DNA of 64,000 nucleotides from Ianthella basta. Taxonomy: Eukaryota; Porifera; Demospongiae; Verongiida; Ianthellidae. A model generated the notes under the pieces. The model was not told where the DNA came from. It ran no database searches and saw only the letters and a program-made list of their open reading frames with translations. The DNA is taken from positions 186,001 to 250,000 of the forward strand of contig OZ025889.1 in the NCBI GenBank assembly GCA_964019415.1. The letters run 5' to 3'. Shown here piece by piece: positions 61,476-64,000 of the stretch (its first letter is position 1; each line of letters opens with the position of its first letter). The position numbers and the translations under genes are program-made.

Positions 61476-64000
61476 ACTCACAGGACTATCCCTCGCAACT
61501 ACTTCCTGGTTCACTCCAGATGAAGACGGCGGAACCCCATTGCCGTTGAACTTTGGAATGGAAGGTGGAGAGCGCTTCTTCTTCTTACGAATACTTGCTC
61601 TGAACTTTCCACTGAATAACAATATGGGAATAGTGAGAGCATGCGGCTTTGTAGTAAACAGCATTTATACACAGGCATGTATTGGTTAGTACTGTAGCTA
61701 TGCCCTGTAATAACAGTGCTCACTCGATCTTCTCAATGGAGAGTCCTGAGTGGGAATCCCCCGCTGGCTGCAGTACCTCTGGAGTGCTCAGGGAGGCAAG
61801 GTCTGGGTATATGTACAGGGGGAGGGGGAGGGGGAGGGGGGAGGGGGAGGGGGAGGGAAGGGGGAGGGGGAGGGGAAGGGAAGGAGGAAAGGGGGAGGGG
61901 GAGGGGGAGGGGGAGGGGGAGGGGGAGGGGGAGGGGGAGGGGGAGGGGGAGGGGAAGGGAAGGAGGAAAGGGGGAGGGGAGAGGGAGGGTAAGGGAAGGA
62001 GGAAAGGGGGAGGGGGAGGTGGTGAAACAACATGCACCGCTATGATACACACAACACAGCCACCCAGACACATTCACACAGGTCTCACTCACTCTTTGCC
62101 TGCGACAGCTGCTCATGCAGTAAGCGACTGACTTCACCCGTCCATGTAGTCTTGATTTCCTGCGACGATGCCTACACAGGAGTGGGCCATGTTGTCCATT
62201 ACCACATGATGCATGACATCACACATGTAAAGTGTGCAACACACAACACTAACACACATGTACACTAAGGGTGACATCATCAAAATGGCTACCTTGTGCA
62301 AAGGCAAAATTTTCCTCACTCAGAAATTGCATTGATAGGCACAAATGAGAAGGAAATAGTAACAGAGGAACACTACATAAGTGATAACTTACTCACATTA
62401 TCTCACTGCCAAAGAAAACTATCAACATTAACAAAATTAATAGCATATTCCAAAATAGAAAATTTTGAAAGCTTTAGGAAGCTTCACAAAGTAGAAGAGC
62501 TTCATTACCAACCCATAGTGCTCTGCCAAGCCCCACCCACAATGTCCCATCAAGCCCCGCCCACAATGCCCCTCCCCTCACCACTAGTTTGAACGACTTG
62601 TGTTGGCTGTGCAGTGTCAGATGGAACTCCATTGGCTGTCCATCCACTGTGTCACGGAGACCCAGGTCAGCCATCTAGTGCACACAACACATGTAAAAAC
62701 ACACAAAACACAGGTAGAGGTGAAGATATTAACACACGCACACACACACATCCCAAGCCACGCCCCCGCCACTCCCACTCGCACCGGGATATGCGCCTTG
62801 TACACGTAGGCCTCCTTCTGTGCCCTCCTCCCCTCCTGGCTGTTCCGCCGGCTATCCTGCTGGCTCCCACTGCCTTCCTGCAGCTTGCTGAAGACAACCA
62901 CCTTCTCAAAGAGGAACACATGACGCCGTGACATCCGGGGGAAGATCCGTCCCTGCCTGGAGACCTCACCCACCTGGAACACATCCTGCCAGAGAAGAAG
63001 GGACACGTTAGCAGCGAGGGTCATCCCCAGCACACCCCGTCTAAGATCAGGATTTTAAATCATTGCATAACGACACTATTCCACAGTTTCCCTTAGTGGG
63101 ATAGGAGTTTAGCAGTAGTGTTGACAAGTGACAGTGCATCACTGTCCACCCTGTGTGCTGACAAGTGACCATCTGTCACTGTCCACCCTGTGTCCTGACA
63201 AGTGACAGTCTGTCACTGTCCACCCTGTGTGCTGACAAGTGACAGTCTGTCACTGTCCACCCTGTGTGCTGACAAGTGACAGTTCATCACTGTCCACCCT
63301 GTGTGCTGACAAGTGACAGTCTGTCACTGTCCACCCTGTGTGCTGACAAGTGACAGTTCGTCACTGTCCACCCGGTGTGCTGACAAGTGACAGTCTGTCA
63401 CTGTCCACCCTGTGTGCTGACAAGTGACAGTCTGTCACTGTCCACCCTGTGTGCTGACAAGTGACAGTCTGTCACTGTCCACCCTGTGTGCTGACAAGTG
63501 ACAGTCTGTCACTGTCCACCCTGTGTGCTGACAAGTGACAGTCTGTCACTGTCCACCCTGTGTGCTGACAAGTGACACAGAGGTGCTTACCTGAATGAGT
63601 AGCCTGCCTTGGTCCATCAAGCTGCCGGGGAATCCCCTCAACCCAATCACTTTCATGGAGTTGTTGAGGTAGCGAAGGATGTTGAGCATGCTGTCCAGGG
63701 CAAGCTGGAGGGGGAGTAGGTTACCATGGCAACAGCGCCTACTTCCAACACTTGCCATGTACACAGACACGTACCATCAATCCGTCCCTGGCAGCATCCA
63801 GCCCTCCCCCAGAGGTGTGTTTGATGAGGTCCTTGAGGAGAAGCTGGTATTTAGTGATGCGCTGCACAGGCTTCAGCAGGTAAGCCGCCAGTGGCAACTG
63901 GTGGCCCAGCGATGTCTGGACCTCCTGGGGGGAAAGGGGGCGTGTCACTCCTTCCTCTGTTTCACACCCCCATCCCCACCCACATACCTGGAAGAACACC
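60761..64000 (-). CDS. Dbl-family RhoGEF (DH-PH-SH3), 3' exons, 5' part outside the window
   Basis: Rho guanine-nucleotide exchange factor. Exons, in order: 63988-beyond 64000, 63775-63924, 63591-63704, 62785-62985, 62582-62674, 62093-62171, 61724-61802, 61482-61611, 61318-61398, 60761-60973, all in phase (about 317 aa visible). The DH C-terminal helices include [22 protein letters not shown] and [12 protein letters not shown] follows with [24 protein letters not shown], a Ser/Arg-rich loop, and [18 protein letters not shown] as its last helix. A linker with a basic patch (RKKKKR) leads to a C-terminal SH3 with [31 protein letters not shown] and [10 protein letters not shown]. The DH-PH-SH3 order fits MCF2L/Dbs or Trio/Kalirin; I cannot choose without the N-terminal half. 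Confidence 0.88.
61016..61300. repeat. 15-bp minisatellite (gccaccccgcacaca), about 19 copies
   Basis: In the RhoGEF intron between 60974 and 61317. Three unit variants (acaca, accca, acccg) alternate in blocks. On the gene strand each unit contains tgtgcaggg, which is acceptor-like. Confidence 0.93.
61424..61473. repeat. (CA)n microsatellite in the RhoGEF gene
   Basis: About 24 CA units starting a few bases after the donor of the 61482 exon on the gene strand (agtcct|gtgagtggtgtgtg). Confidence 0.93.
61819..62024. repeat. gggggagggggagg tract in a RhoGEF intron
   Basis: About 200 bp of G/A-only sequence on the + strand, with around 30 runs of four or more G and a repeated aaggaggaaa element at three places. 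Confidence 0.93.
63130..63576. repeat. 37-bp minisatellite with an internal hairpin, 12 copies
   Basis: The unit is gtgctgacaagtgacagtctgtcactgtccaccctgt (37 bp). Each has gtgaca and tgtcac around a short centre, an inverted repeat. It lies about 15 bp inside the intron after the donor at 63590 on the RhoGEF strand. Confidence 0.94.

Overview
The window is animal nuclear DNA. Its genes are split by many short GT-AG introns, and the proteins are animal orthologues: dyskerin, an ELMOD2-like ArfGAP, TMEM223, filamin, mitochondrial EF-G1, ribosomal protein eL33, a K-dependent Na/Ca exchanger, collagens, myosin VIIa, DDX3, cyclin B3 and a Dbl-family RhoGEF. About fourteen genes in 64 kb, introns mostly 50-600 bp, tandem short collagens and a full vertebrate-like myosin VIIa suggest a compact invertebrate genome. 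A sponge is my best guess, but it is a guess.

Layout. 1-4082 (+): 3' end of dyskerin, preceded by 2.9 kb of intron filled with minisatellites. 4123-6603 (-): ELMOD2-like gene, tail-to-tail with dyskerin. 6612-7295 (+): TMEM223, head-to-head with ELMOD2 with 8 bp between start codons. 7938-16926 (+): filamin. 17491-22261 (-): GFM1. 22520-23401 (+): eL33 (RPL35A), sharing an upstream region with GFM1. 23557-26522 (-): SLC24-type exchanger. 27071-36403 (-): three tandem paralogues of a short secreted collagen. 37727-52459 (-): myosin VIIa in 39 exons. 53127-56979 (-): DDX3. 57400-60163 (-): cyclin B3. 60761-64000 (-): 3' half of a RhoGEF that runs off the window. I rebuilt exons by matching splice signals, codon phase and family alignment. 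Nearly every joint keeps frame, and total lengths agree with the families (EF-G1 780 aa, myosin VIIa 2198 aa, DDX3 658 aa).

The strongest unusual signal is not a gene. Many introns hold minisatellites, and in at least five genes (dyskerin, ELMOD2, GFM1, cyclin B3, and partly myosin VIIa) the repeat unit begins at, or contains a copy of, the exon-intron junction itself. The real 5' splice site is therefore followed by 5 to 20 tandem decoy donors. DDX3 and one myosin VIIa junction show what looks like the two-copy first step. Other notable items are an AT-AC (U12-type) intron in myosin VIIa, a GC-AG intron in DDX3, a filamin with three CH domains and one 5.7-kb exon holding all 20 Ig repeats, a telomere-like repeat inside the dyskerin gene, a tRNA-derived SINE and a MITE.
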